Shown one piece after another: positions 26,042 through 35,057 of a stretch of 45,416 nucleotides of DNA (the first letter of the stretch is position 1; every line of letters begins with the position of its first letter). The notes below the pieces were generated by a model. That model was not told the origin of the DNA, did not search any database, and saw nothing but the letters and a program-made list of their open reading frames with translations. The DNA comes from Pseudomonas sp. GD03858 (GTDB lineage: Bacteria; Pseudomonadota; Gammaproteobacteria; Pseudomonadales; Pseudomonadaceae): the NCBI RefSeq assembly GCF_029840925.1, contig NZ_JAOCDM010000034.1, positions 1 through 45,416 of the forward strand. Direction: 5' to 3'. The position numbers and the translations under genes were made by a program.

Positions 26042-26790
26042 CCCGGCCGAGCATTCTTCCGCTCGCCGAGAACTACCGCCATGGCGAGCACATCGCCCCC
26101 CATTGCCATGACCGGGCGCAGTTGATTCACGCCATCAGCGGCGTGGTCACGGTCAATGCCCGCGAGGGCAGCTGGGTGGTGCCGCCGGGGCGTGGCGTCT
26201 GGGTGCCGGCGGCGACCGAGCACGAGCTGCGCATGGCCGGCGTGGTGCGCATGCGTACCCTGTTCGTCGACCCCGGCGCGCGCCCGGACCTGCCGCTGCA
26301 GTGCCAGGTGATCGAGATTTCGCCGCTGCTGCGCGAGCTGATCATCCGCGCCATGGACATCGCCCCCGATCACCCGCCCGAGGGGCGCGAGGCGCGGATC
26401 ATGCAACTGATCCTCGATGAAATCCGTGTCTTGCCGGTGTTCGCCCTGCATGTCCCCAGCCCGCATTCGGCGCACCTTCAGCGCCTGTGCGAGGCCCTGC
26501 GCCAGGCGCCGGCCGAGGACTGGAGCCTGGCCCGCGCGGCGGCCCGCAGTGGCTTGAACCCTCGCACCCTGACCCGCGCGTTCCAGCGCGAGACCGGCTT
26601 GAGCCTGGTGCAGTGGCTGCGGCGCATGCGCCTGTTGGCCAGTCTCGATGCCCTGGCCGCGGGGCAGTCGGTGCTGGAGGTGGCACTGGATCTGGGCTAC
26701 GACAGCCCCAGTGCGTTCAGCGCGATGTTCCGGCGCACGCTTGGGGTCTCGCCGTCGGTGTATTTCGGCAGGGTGGTCGAGCGCTGGTAG
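26038..26790 (+). CDS. AraC-family regulator (cupin type)
   Basis: This 250-residue AraC protein has a short cupin (HGEHIAPHCHDRAQLIHAIS, VVPPGRGVWVPAATEHEL) and a C-terminal double helix-turn-helix (SLARAAARSGLNPRTLTRAF, LEVALDLGYDSPSAFSAMF). Its start overlaps the previous stop (ATGA). This compact form often regulates a divergent or adjacent transporter, but here it ends 39 nt from a convergent TonB receptor gene. Confidence 0.92.
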   Translation: MTRPSILPLAENYRHGEHIAPHCHDRAQLIHAISGVVTVNAREGSWVVPPGRGVWVPAATEHELRMAGVVRMRTLFVDPGARPDLPLQCQVIEISPLLRELIIRAMDIAPDHPPEGREARIMQLILDEIRVLPVFALHVPSPHSAHLQRLCEALRQAPAEDWSLARAAARSGLNPRTLTRAFQRETGLSLVQWLRRMRLLASLDALAAGQSVLEVALDLGYDSPSAFSAMFRRTLGVSPSVYFGRVVERW

Positions 26791-26829
26791 GTGCGCGAGA
26801 TGGGGGGCGCGTCCGTGCGCCGGCCGGGG

Positions 26830-28998
26830 TCAGAAGCTGTACTTGGCGGTGAGCATGAAGTTGCGCGGATCGCCGAAGGTGTCGCCGCCATAGTCCACCG
26901 AATCGGAGATCGACGAGTAGTAGTGCTTGTCGAACACGTTGTTGGCGTTCAGTTGCAGGTCCAGGTGCTGGTTGACCTGGTAGCCGGCCATCAGGTCGGT
27001 GACGGCATAGGCCCCCTGGACCAGGCGATAGTTGCCGTCACTCAGGGCGATGTCGTTGTACATGCGGCTCTGCCAGGTAACGCCGCCGCCGACCCGCAGT
27101 TTTTCCAGCGGACCCTGGAAGCGGTAGGTGGTGAACAGCTTGAACTGGTGTTCGGGCGTATCGGAGTTGAGCGGCTTGTTGACACTGGCCGGGTTCTTCT
27201 CGTCCTTGACCGTGTGGACCCGGGCATAGGTGTAGCCGGCGCCGATCTGCCACTGTTCGCTCAGCGCGCCCTGCAGCTCGAAGTCGATGCCCTGGCTGCG
27301 CACTTCGCCGGAGGCGGCGTAGCAGGTCATCTGCGGGCAGTTCGCCACGCCCACCTCGACCTGGCGGTTTTCCTGGTCGATGCGGAACACGGCCAGGCTG
27401 GCATTGAGCGCACCGTCGAAGTACTCGCCCTTGATGCCGACCTCGTAGTTCTTGCCGACGATCGGAGTGACCGGCTTGCCGGAGGTATCTCGGCCGCTCT
27501 GCGGGGTGAAGATGTCGGTGTAGCTGGCGTAGACCGAGTGGTGCTCGTCCAGTTCGTAGATCAGGCCACCGTAGCGGGTGACCTTGCGAGTCACCTTGTA
27601 GTCACCAGCGTCGTTGTCGCGCTGGTCGTAGTCGTACCAGTCCAGTCGCCCGCCGAGGATCAGCTTGAGCGGGTCGGCCAGGCTCAGGCGGGTGGTGGCG
27701 TAGACGCCATCCTGGTCGATGACGTAGCGGTTGTTGCCGGTGTGCAGGAAGTTCGGCTTGCCGCCGTCGAGCGGGTAGTCGGTGTCGTAGGGGCTGTAAT
27801 TGTGCTCGTTCATGTCGTAGAGGCGCTTGCTGGCGCCGAGCACCAGTTCGTGGGTACGGCCGAAGGCCTCGAACGGGCCACTGGCGAAGGTATCCAGCCC
27901 CAGCTGGTTTTCGTCGTAGGTCGCCTGGTACACCGTGCGGCTCAAGGTCTTGGCGGCATTCCAGCGCGACTGGTAGGAGCCGCGGAACAGCGCGTTCTGC
28001 TCGCTGTAGGTGGCGTTGACCTGCAGTTTCCAGTCGTTGGCCAGGCGCTGGCGCAGTTCGGCGAACAGGGTGTTGATTTCCTGGTCCTTGGACTCCCAGT
28101 CGGTGGCCGGGTTGTACGAGCGCGACACGTCCAGCCGATGGCCATTGATGTCGGTGGGAATCGCGCCCCAGAAGAAATTGGTCTTGTCCTTCTGGTGGGA
28201 GAAGCCGAGGGTAAGGGTGGTGTCCTCGCCCAGGTCGGCCTCGGTGATGGCGTAGAACAGGCCATGGTCTTCTTCCTGGCCATCGCGGAAGCTGTTGGCA
28301 TCGCGGTACGACGTTACCACCCGGCCGCGCAGGGTGCCGCTGTCGTTGAGCGGGCTGGAGGCGTCGAGCTCGCCGCGGTAGTTGTCCCAGCTGCCGGCGG
28401 CACCGGTGAGGGTGACCTTCTGCTCGGCCAGTGGTCGCTTGCGTACCAGGTTGATCGCCGCCGACGGCGTGCCGGCGCCGGTCACCAGGCCGGTGGAGCC
28501 GCGCACCACTTCGACCCGGTCGAACATCGCCAGGTTCGGCTGGGCACCGACCACCCAGCCGGTGTACGCGCTGGGGATGCCGTCGTACATGATGTTGTCG
28601 ACGTCGAAGCCACGGGCGGTGTAGGACTGCCGGCCTGGCCCGCTGGACTGGTTGAGGAACAGGCCGGGGGTGTACCTGGCCACGTCGTTGATGCTGGTCA
28701 TGCCCTGATCGTCCATGCGCTGGCGGGTGATCACGGTTACCGCCTGCGGCGTTTCGCGCATGCTCAAGGGCAGTTTGGTGGCGGTCGACATGGTGCCGGT
28801 GGTGTAGGACTGCGAGCCTTCGGTGGTGCTGCCCAGGCTGCTGTCGTTGATGGCCGTGGCTCCCAGTTCGAGCACCGCCGGGGCCTCGCTCGGCGAGGGT
28901 TCGGCGGCCACGACGGGGGCGAGGGGAGCCATGCAGATGGCCATTGCCAAGAGGTTTTTCCGGGGCGTGAAGCGGCGGCGCGCAGCGAGCGGTGACAT
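26830..28998 (-). CDS. TonB-dependent siderophore receptor
   Basis: The 722-residue outer-membrane receptor has a signal peptide with an unusually basic start (SPLAARRRFTPRKN) ending near PVVAA. The plug has the RETPQAVTVITRQRM motif and FDRVEVVRGSTGLVTGAG, followed by a barrel ending in NANNVFDKHYY and FMLTAKYSF, the latter with the C-terminal Phe typical of outer-membrane proteins. There is no STN signalling domain. ATG 28998 is preferred (AAGGAT 10 nt upstream) over the in-frame ATG at 29043. A Fur-like site overlaps the upstream region, which suggests iron-regulated ferric-siderophore uptake. Confidence 0.94.
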   Translation of the reverse strand: MSPLAARRRFTPRKNLLAMAICMAPLAPVVAAEPSPSEAPAVLELGATAINDSSLGSTTEGSQSYTTGTMSTATKLPLSMRETPQAVTVITRQRMDDQGMTSINDVARYTPGLFLNQSSGPGRQSYTARGFDVDNIMYDGIPSAYTGWVVGAQPNLAMFDRVEVVRGSTGLVTGAGTPSAAINLVRKRPLAEQKVTLTGAAGSWDNYRGELDASSPLNDSGTLRGRVVTSYRDANSFRDGQEEDHGLFYAITEADLGEDTTLTLGFSHQKDKTNFFWGAIPTDINGHRLDVSRSYNPATDWESKDQEINTLFAELRQRLANDWKLQVNATYSEQNALFRGSYQSRWNAAKTLSRTVYQATYDENQLGLDTFASGPFEAFGRTHELVLGASKRLYDMNEHNYSPYDTDYPLDGGKPNFLHTGNNRYVIDQDGVYATTRLSLADPLKLILGGRLDWYDYDQRDNDAGDYKVTRKVTRYGGLIYELDEHHSVYASYTDIFTPQSGRDTSGKPVTPIVGKNYEVGIKGEYFDGALNASLAVFRIDQENRQVEVGVANCPQMTCYAASGEVRSQGIDFELQGALSEQWQIGAGYTYARVHTVKDEKNPASVNKPLNSDTPEHQFKLFTTYRFQGPLEKLRVGGGVTWQSRMYNDIALSDGNYRLVQGAYAVTDLMAGYQVNQHLDLQLNANNVFDKHYYSSISDSVDYGGDTFGDPRNFMLTAKYSF

Positions 28999-29028
28999 GC
29001 CTGACTTATCCTTGTTGCTAGCGTTTAT

Positions 29029-29047
29029 GAGAATAATTAGCAATAAG
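29029..29047 (-). promoter_or_regulatory. Fur-box-like site upstream of the second TonB receptor
   Basis: The plus-strand sequence GAGAATAATTAGCAATAAG matches 12 of 19 positions of the Fur consensus. It lies 31 nt before the chosen receptor start, where it would block transcription. If the alternative start at 29043 were used, the site would lie over the first codons, which argues for the downstream start. Confidence 0.55.
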
Positions 29048-29276
29048 ATTGTCAGAAATATCGAGTCATAAAAAGCCCAATCGGATATCTATTTGACGCA
29101 ATTCTCACAAAATCAATCCGATAGGGTGTCCTTGCTTCGGCTGTGACGGCAAATTAGCGGACGTAGGCAAGGTGGCCTGAGTGAAAGCAAGAAAAATCGC
29201 TGCAGCGATGCCCGAGCAATTCAGTCGGCTAAGCTTGATCCCGCAGGCGCACGGAATGTCGAATACGGGAGAGCAC

Positions 29277-30851
29277 ATGAACATCAAGAACAAGCCTAGA
29301 TGGGCGGTGGCGGCCCTCACCCTGGCCCTGGGGCTGCACGCCCATGCCGCGGACAGCAAGCGCGTCGATGTGTTGCTGGTGGGGGGCGGCATCATGAGTT
29401 CCACGCTGGCGGTCTGGCTCAACGAGCTGGAGCCGGGCTGGTCGATGGAAATGGTCGAGCGCCTGGACAAGGTGGCCGAGGAGAGTTCCAACGGCTGGAA
29501 CAACGCGGGCACCGGCCACTCGGCGTTGGCCGAGCTCAACTACACGCCGGAGAAGGACGGCAAGATCGACATCAGCAAGGCGGTGGAGATCAACGAGTCG
29601 TTCCAGATCACTCGCCAGTTCCTCGCCTGGCAGGTCAGGCAGGGCGTGCTGAAGGATCCGCGCTCGTTCATCAACACGACACCGCACATGAGCTTTGTCT
29701 GGGGCGACGACAATATCCGCTTCCTCAGGAAACGCTACGAAGCGCTGCAGGCCAGCCCGCTGTTCAAGCCCATGCAGTACTCCGAGGACCACGCGCAGAT
29801 CGCCAAGTGGGTGCCGCTGATGATGGAAGGGCGTGACCCCAACCAGAAGCTCGCGGTTACCTGGACGCCGATTGGCACCGACGTCAACTTCGGCGAGATT
29901 ACCCGTCAGTACGTGGGCTACCTGCAGACGCGGCCCAACTTCGACCTCAAGTTGTCCAGTGAAGTGCAGAACATCACCCGCAACGACGACGGCAGCTGGC
30001 ACGTCGAGTACAAGAGCCTCAAGGATGGCAGCACGTCCGCCACCGATGCCAAGTTCCTGTTCATCGGTGCAGGCGGTGCCGCGCTGCCGTTGCTGCAGAA
30101 GTCCGGCATCGACGAGGCCAAGGACTATGCCGGTTTCCCGGTGGGCGGTTCGTTCCTGGTCACCGACAACCCGGCCATCGCCCGGCGCCACATGGCCAAG
30201 GCGTATGGCATCGCCGCCACCGGCGCGCCGCCGATGTCGGTGCCGCACCTGGATACCAGGGTGCTCGATGGCAAGCGCATGATCCTGTTCGGGCCTTTCG
30301 CGACGTTCTCCACCAAGTTCCTCAAGGAAGGTTCGCTGCTCGACCTGTTCGCCAGCATGTCGCTGCACAACACCTGGCCCATGGTGCGGGTGGGTGTGCG
30401 CGAGTTCGACCTGGTGCAGTACCTGATCGGCCAGTTGATGCAGTCCGACGACGACCGTTTCGCGGCGCTGCAGACGTACTTCCCTGAGGCGAAGAAGGAA
30501 GACTGGCGCCTGTGGCAGGCCGGGCAGCGGGTGCAGATCATCAAGAAGGACGACAACCTGGGCGGCGTGCTGAAGCTGGGCACCGAGGTGGTGACCTCCA
30601 AGGACGGCAGCATCGCCGGTTTGCTGGGCGCGTCGCCAGGCGCTTCGACCGCGCCGCCGATCATGCTCGACCTGTTGAACAAGGTGTTCAAGGACAAGGT
30701 GGCCACGCCCGAGTGGCAGGCGAAGATCAAGCAGATCATTCCGTCCTATGGCATTCGCCTGAACGAGCATCCGGACAAGGTCCAGGAAGAGTGGGCTTAC
30801 ACCAGCGAGATCCTGCAACTGGCAACGCCCAGCGAGGTCGCCGCCCCCTGA
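29277..30851 (+). CDS. mqo: Malate:quinone oxidoreductase with an N-terminal export signal
   Basis: This 524-residue FAD enzyme oxidises malate to oxaloacetate and passes electrons to quinone. The Rossmann motif [14 protein letters not shown] is at residues 32-45, followed by the Mqo-typical [19 protein letters not shown] segment and [16 protein letters not shown]. Residues 1-24 (basic start, then [12 protein letters not shown]) look like a cleavable signal peptide or anchor; soluble Mqo lack this. ATG 29277 has GGGAGA 5 nt upstream, so the extension is translated. The 278 nt before it hold the Fur-like site on the other side and no other clear element. Confidence 0.94.
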   Translation: MNIKNKPRWAVAALTLALGLHAHAADSKRVDVLLVGGGIMSSTLAVWLNELEPGWSMEMVERLDKVAEESSNGWNNAGTGHSALAELNYTPEKDGKIDISKAVEINESFQITRQFLAWQVRQGVLKDPRSFINTTPHMSFVWGDDNIRFLRKRYEALQASPLFKPMQYSEDHAQIAKWVPLMMEGRDPNQKLAVTWTPIGTDVNFGEITRQYVGYLQTRPNFDLKLSSEVQNITRNDDGSWHVEYKSLKDGSTSATDAKFLFIGAGGAALPLLQKSGIDEAKDYAGFPVGGSFLVTDNPAIARRHMAKAYGIAATGAPPMSVPHLDTRVLDGKRMILFGPFATFSTKFLKEGSLLDLFASMSLHNTWPMVRVGVREFDLVQYLIGQLMQSDDDRFAALQTYFPEAKKEDWRLWQAGQRVQIIKKDDNLGGVLKLGTEVVTSKDGSIAGLLGASPGASTAPPIMLDLLNKVFKDKVATPEWQAKIKQIIPSYGIRLNEHPDKVQEEWAYTSEILQLATPSEVAAP

Positions 30852-30870
30852 ACGGTCCGCTCCCACAGGA

Positions 30871-30922
30871 TGGACTGCCCCCAAGAAGTCGGACCCCAAT
30901 CCAACCTTTTGAGGGCAGTCCA
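30871..30922. mobile_element. Abutted IS-like terminal repeats (52-bp remnant)
   Basis: Two 26-bp inverted halves (30871-30896 and 30897-30922) meet with no DNA between them. Each begins TGGACTGCCC at its outer end, and 19 of the first 23 positions match. The TG...CA tips and the CCAAGAAGTCGGA sequence resemble IS3-family ends. No transposase and no clear target duplication are present. It may be a deletion scar, a minimal MITE, or a terminator-like palindrome after mqo. Confidence 0.5.
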
Positions 30923-30988
30923 GGTCCCTGCTGAATCAATAAGTTGCATGAGGTTCCAAGAGGGCGGGCTGGTCCGCCTCGATGAAGT

Positions 30989-31642
30989 TCACATGCGCTC
31001 GATCAGCGCCCACAGGCGCGGATCGTCATAGTCCTCGATCACCAGTCCTGCTCCTGCCTCCCGCAATCGCTGCGGCGGCTGCGTGGTCGCCAGCCCCACG
31101 GTGAAGATCCCGGCGTCCACGGCCGCCTTGACGCCCGGTAGCGAGTCTTCGAAGGCCAGTGCCTGCTCGGCGCGAGCGCCCAGGCGTTGCAGGCCGGTGA
31201 GGTAGGGCAGTGGGTCGGGCTTGGGGCGTTCCAGCTCGTCGGCGACCAGCACATGCGCGAAGCGCTTGCCCAGGCCCATGGCCGCGAGCATGTGCTCGGC
31301 GTTCAGGCGCGGCGCATTGGTCACCACGCACATGCCGATGGCATGACGCTCGGCGTGGGCCAGCAGGCGGAGCAGGCCAGGCAAGGGCGACAGGGTCGGG
31401 GACAGCTGGCGAAACAGCGCTTCCTTTTGTTCGGCCAGGGCCTGGCGCTGCGCCGCGTCGGCCTTGGGGAACAGATCGGCGAACAGCAAGCCGTTGGAGC
31501 GACCACTGACCTGCGTGTCGAACTGCGCCTGGGTCAGTTCGCGGCCATCGTGTTCGCGCAGCAGCTGGCGAAAGGCTTGCAGGTGCAGGGTATCGGTATC
31601 GGTGAGCGTTCCATCGAGGTCGAACAGCAAGGCGGTCAGCAT
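30989..31642 (-). CDS. HAD-family phosphatase
   Basis: The 217-residue hydrolase has all HAD motifs: motif I LLFDLDGTLTD with nucleophile Asp8 and acid Asp10, motif II VVTNAPR, the motif III lysine in ERPKPDPLPY, and motif IV FEDSLPGVKAA. A helical cap lies between I and II. It resembles phosphoglycolate phosphatase/beta-phosphoglucomutase-like enzymes; the substrate is unknown. ATG 31642 has AGGA 8 nt upstream. It is divergent from the OprD porin over 195 nt, where the only structure seen is the short dyad GTCGA-A-TCGAC at 31747-31757. Confidence 0.93.
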   Translation of the reverse strand: MLTALLFDLDGTLTDTDTLHLQAFRQLLREHDGRELTQAQFDTQVSGRSNGLLFADLFPKADAAQRQALAEQKEALFRQLSPTLSPLPGLLRLLAHAERHAIGMCVVTNAPRLNAEHMLAAMGLGKRFAHVLVADELERPKPDPLPYLTGLQRLGARAEQALAFEDSLPGVKAAVDAGIFTVGLATTQPPQRLREAGAGLVIEDYDDPRLWALIERM

Positions 31643-31837
31643 CGGGCATCCTGGCGTCATTGGAGCAGAGTGACGGATTTTTTCATCAGGGGAGGCTTTG
31701 CACAATCGCTGTTTCCCAGTGTTCACGAAATAGAACGCTGTGAGGCGTCGAATCGACCTGCCGTGCAAGGCGTAGTCAGCTACTGTTTTCCCCAGCGGTT
31801 TGCACGCACTCATGTGGATGAACGGAGGCCATCCTGG

Positions 31838-33262
31838 ATGACTACCCGTCACGCGCACAGGTACCTGTTGCTTGCTCCCTTGGGCATTGGCCTGGTTCTG
31901 GCTTCGCCCGCGCACGCCGACAACGCGCAGGGGCAGCAGGACAACATCTTCACCGGGGTCAACGAGCGACAGGCCGTCGAACTGCGGATCCCGCCCGGCT
32001 TGATCGAAGGTTCGCGCCTGGATGCCCTGGTGCGCAACTATTACTTCCAGCGCGACAACCATTCCGACCTGGTGAGTCGTGACCCGACCGAATGGGCCCA
32101 GGGCTTTCTCTTTTCGTTCCGCTCCGGGTTTACCGATACGCCGATCGGGATGGGCGTGGATGCCCATGCCTTTCTCGGGCTCAGGCTCGATGGCGGCGGC
32201 GGCAGTGGTGGCGCGGGCCTGTTGCCGCTGGACTCCGCGCTCAGGCCCGATGACGACTTTGCCAGTGCCGGCGCCGCGCTCAAGTTCAGGTACCGCGATA
32301 CCCTGGTGAAGGCCGGCGACCAGTTGCTCGAGAACCCGATCGTGGCCAGCGGCACCAGCCGTCTGTTTCCGCAGGCCTATCGCGGCGTGACGCTGAAGAA
32401 CCACGGCATCGACGACCTGTGGCTGGACGCCGGATTCGTGGAATCGACTCGCCTGCGCAACCAGAGCGGCCATTCCCACCTGGTCACGGCCTATGGCGCG
32501 CGCAACCACGCAGGCCTGGCCGCGGACCGCGAAAGTCCCCATATCGCTTGGCTGGGTGCTGTCTACGGACGACCGCAAGGGCTGCAACTGACGGTCTACG
32601 GCGGCCAGCTCGAGGACATGTGGAACCAGTACTACCTGGGGTTCTCCGAAGCCTTTCAAATCGGTGACGCGCTGCTGCTCAAGCCTTATGTGCACTATTA
32701 CAAGACCCGCGACCAGGGCCGCAGCCAACTGGGTAACATCGACAACGACACCTACAGCGCCGGCATCAGCGCCACGGCCCATGGCCAGACCCTTACCCTG
32801 GGGCTGCAGAAGGTCGATGGCAGGACGCCTTTCGACTACATCACGCAGAACGATCGGATCTTCCTCTACCTGAGCAACTCCCAGCAGTTCGCCGACTTCA
32901 ACGGCCCTGGCGAGAAGTCCTGGCGTTTGCAGTACGAGACGAACCTGGCCGCGCTGGGGCTGCCCTCGTTGCAGTTCACCGCCGGCTACACGCGGGGCGA
33001 GGCGGACCTGACCCGCGTCGACCCCAGCAGCATCGGCTATGGCTACATCTACAACCCCGATGGCAAGCATGCCAAGCACTGGGAGCGCGACCTCGCCCTC
33101 AAGTATCAGGTCCCGACGGGGCCGGCGAAGGACCTGTCGCTGACCCTGCGCTGGGCGACCCACCGCGAGGGCGATGGCTATACCGCGCCAGGCAATACCC
33201 GCGGCAACTCCAGCGCGGACGAGTACCGTCTGATCGTCGACTATCCGCTCAGCCTGTTCTGA
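31838..33262 (+). CDS. OprD-family outer-membrane porin
   Basis: The 474-residue product has a signal peptide ending in ASPAHA and OprD features: GLIEGSRLDALVRNYYFQRD, NPIVASGTSRLFPQAYRGV, LEDMWNQYYLGF, and the final strand YRLIVDYPLSLF. It is a paralogue of the porin at 14054, sharing the same blocks. It lies just before the ring-cleavage cluster (convergent with its GntR regulator) and could admit an aromatic acid, but co-regulation is unproven. ATG 31838 has GGAGG 9 nt upstream. Confidence 0.94.
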   Translation: MTTRHAHRYLLLAPLGIGLVLASPAHADNAQGQQDNIFTGVNERQAVELRIPPGLIEGSRLDALVRNYYFQRDNHSDLVSRDPTEWAQGFLFSFRSGFTDTPIGMGVDAHAFLGLRLDGGGGSGGAGLLPLDSALRPDDDFASAGAALKFRYRDTLVKAGDQLLENPIVASGTSRLFPQAYRGVTLKNHGIDDLWLDAGFVESTRLRNQSGHSHLVTAYGARNHAGLAADRESPHIAWLGAVYGRPQGLQLTVYGGQLEDMWNQYYLGFSEAFQIGDALLLKPYVHYYKTRDQGRSQLGNIDNDTYSAGISATAHGQTLTLGLQKVDGRTPFDYITQNDRIFLYLSNSQQFADFNGPGEKSWRLQYETNLAALGLPSLQFTAGYTRGEADLTRVDPSSIGYGYIYNPDGKHAKHWERDLALKYQVPTGPAKDLSLTLRWATHREGDGYTAPGNTRGNSSADEYRLIVDYPLSLF

Positions 33263-33276
33263 GGGCTGGGCGCCTG

Positions 33277-33981
33277 TCAGCCGCCCAGCCGTTCGTGCTT
33301 GAGCACATTGCGCGTGGTGGTCTCGTAATGCTCGGTGAGCAGTGCGCAGGCTTGATCCACATCTCGGGCCAGAGCCGCTTCCAGCAACGCGCGGTGCTCG
33401 CCTGGCACATCGCGGTCGAGGCCGCCGGCATAGAGCAGCGACAGTTGCCGGTAGCGCGCGGTCTGGTCCCGCAGCATCCCGCAAAAGCGCATCAGCCAGT
33501 GCGAGTCGCAGGCCGACAACAGCGCCGCATGGAACACCTCATGGGCCTGTTCCCAATCCGGGCGCAGCATCCTCTCAGGGCCTTCCACCACCGGCAGGCG
33601 GTCCAGCCGATGGTGAGCGGCGATCAGTCGGCTTTCCCATTCCAGGTCGCCTTGGGTGATCGACAGCCGAAGTGCCTGGCACTCGATCAGCAGCCGGGTA
33701 CGGGTGATGTCGCGGATTTCGTCGGCGGAGATGCGACCGACACTGAAGCCTTTCTGTTCGGTGGCGACCACGAAGCCGGTGGCGGCCAAGCGTGACAGCG
33801 CCTCGCGCAGCGGGATCACTCCGGCATCGTAGGACTCGGCGAGCTCCTTCAGGCGCAGCTTGCTGCCGGGCAGCAGGCGCCCATTGATGATGTCCTGACG
33901 GACCCGGGTCTCGAGCAGGGAGGCCATGGTGCGCTTGTCGGCGCCGGTGGCGCTCTGCGTCCAGGGTTCTGCTTGGTTCAT
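33277..33981 (-). CDS. GntR-family (FCD-type) regulator of the aromatic cluster
   Basis: The 234-residue protein has a winged helix-turn-helix at about 18-85 (IINGRLLPGSKLRLKELAES, VIPLREALSRLAATGFV). An all-helical FCD effector domain follows, with the metal/ligand histidines expected of that group (HEVFHAALL, EHRALLEAAL). It is divergent from the FAH/dioxygenase/monooxygenase operon, so it probably represses it until an aromatic effector binds. ATG 33981 has AAGGGA 7 nt upstream. Confidence 0.93.
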   Translation of the reverse strand: MNQAEPWTQSATGADKRTMASLLETRVRQDIINGRLLPGSKLRLKELAESYDAGVIPLREALSRLAATGFVVATEQKGFSVGRISADEIRDITRTRLLIECQALRLSITQGDLEWESRLIAAHHRLDRLPVVEGPERMLRPDWEQAHEVFHAALLSACDSHWLMRFCGMLRDQTARYRQLSLLYAGGLDRDVPGEHRALLEAALARDVDQACALLTEHYETTTRNVLKHERLGG

Positions 33982-34045
33982 GGCGGTATCCCTTGGGTGT
34001 GGCATGGGGAAATCATACACAGGCGAGGACTTTGTAGAAATTCCA

Positions 34046-34093
34046 AATAAAATATATTTTTTTGTTGACGATATATTTATTCGGGCTTAGCTT
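34046..34093 (+). promoter_or_regulatory. AT-rich operator and promoter of the ring-cleavage operon
   Basis: AATAAAATATAT (34046-34057) and ATATATTTATT (34071-34081) are near-perfect inverted arms in a very AT-rich island within GC-rich DNA. Between and beyond them, TTGACG (34065-34070) and TAGCTT (34088-34093) make a sigma70-like promoter with 17-nt spacing. The overlap suits repression by the divergent GntR protein. Confidence 0.5.
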
Positions 34094-34150
34094 TGCCTCA
34101 TGCCGTCCAGCCGGGCGGTGGCCGAACAACACAAGAAGAGGTCACGATCC

Positions 34151-34984
34151 ATGCGTTATCTGTCTTTCAATCATCAAGGCCTCGCCGTGCTGGGTGTGCG
34201 TACCCCGGAAGGCGTCAGGGTGCTGGGCGAGGAAACCCTGGAGTCGCTGCTGGCGCGTGGCGTCGATCTGGCCACCCATGGCCAAGCTGCTCGTGGCCCG
34301 GTGGTGCAGGTCGGCGAGCAGGACTACCTGCCGTTGCTGCGCAAGCCGGGCAAGATCGTTTGCGTGGGCCTGAACTATGCCGACCACACCAAGGAGTCGC
34401 CGTACGCGCAGCCGGACTACCCGACCCTGTTCCCACGTTTCGCCAGCAGCCTGACCGCCCACAACAAGCCACTGGTACGCCCGCGGGTTTCCGACACGCT
34501 GGACTACGAAGGCGAGATGGCGGTGGTGCTCAAGCGCGGTGGCCGGCATATCCCCAAGGACAAGGCCCTGGAGTGCGTGGCCGGCTATGCGCTGTTCAAC
34601 GAAGGCTCCGTGCGCGACTACCAGTTCAAGTCGCCGCAGTGGACCGTGGGCAAGAACTTCGATGACACCGGTGCCTTCGGTCCCGACCTGGTCACCGCTG
34701 ACGAATTGCCCGCCGGTGGCAAGGGCCTGCTGCTGCAGACACGGGTAAACGGCAAGGTGGTGCAGTCGGCCAATACCCAAGACATGTTGTTCGACGTGGC
34801 CACCATCATTTCCACCCTCAGCGAAGCCGTGACCCTGGAAGCCGGCGACGTGATCGTCAGTGGCACGCCGGCCGGCGTCGGGTTCGGCATGAATCCCAAG
34901 GTCTACCTCAAGGCCGGCGATGTGGTGCAAGTGTCCATCGAGGGCATCGGCACGCTGGTCAACCCGGTCGTCGACGAGGCCTGA
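34151..34984 (+). CDS. Fumarylacetoacetate hydrolase-fold enzyme
   Basis: This 277-residue protein has the C-terminal FAH fold: KIVCVGLNYADHT, the metal-binding DYEGEMAVVLKRG (Glu120, Glu122), NEGSVRDYQ and VSGTPAGVGFG. In FAHD1-type enzymes the third metal ligand is Asp; here the aligned residue is Glu151. FAH-fold enzymes hydrolyse acylpyruvates, or hydrate or decarboxylate meta-cleavage products, which fits a ring-cleavage operon. ATG 34151 has a GAGG site upstream. The dioxygenase gene follows after 73 nt. Confidence 0.92.
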   Translation: MRYLSFNHQGLAVLGVRTPEGVRVLGEETLESLLARGVDLATHGQAARGPVVQVGEQDYLPLLRKPGKIVCVGLNYADHTKESPYAQPDYPTLFPRFASSLTAHNKPLVRPRVSDTLDYEGEMAVVLKRGGRHIPKDKALECVAGYALFNEGSVRDYQFKSPQWTVGKNFDDTGAFGPDLVTADELPAGGKGLLLQTRVNGKVVQSANTQDMLFDVATIISTLSEAVTLEAGDVIVSGTPAGVGFGMNPKVYLKAGDVVQVSIEGIGTLVNPVVDEA

Positions 34985-35057
34985 GCGGTTACCGCGACAA
35001 TCGAGCAGGGAAGCCTCTTGCGCAGGCTTCGACAACAACAAGACGAGGGACCCGATC

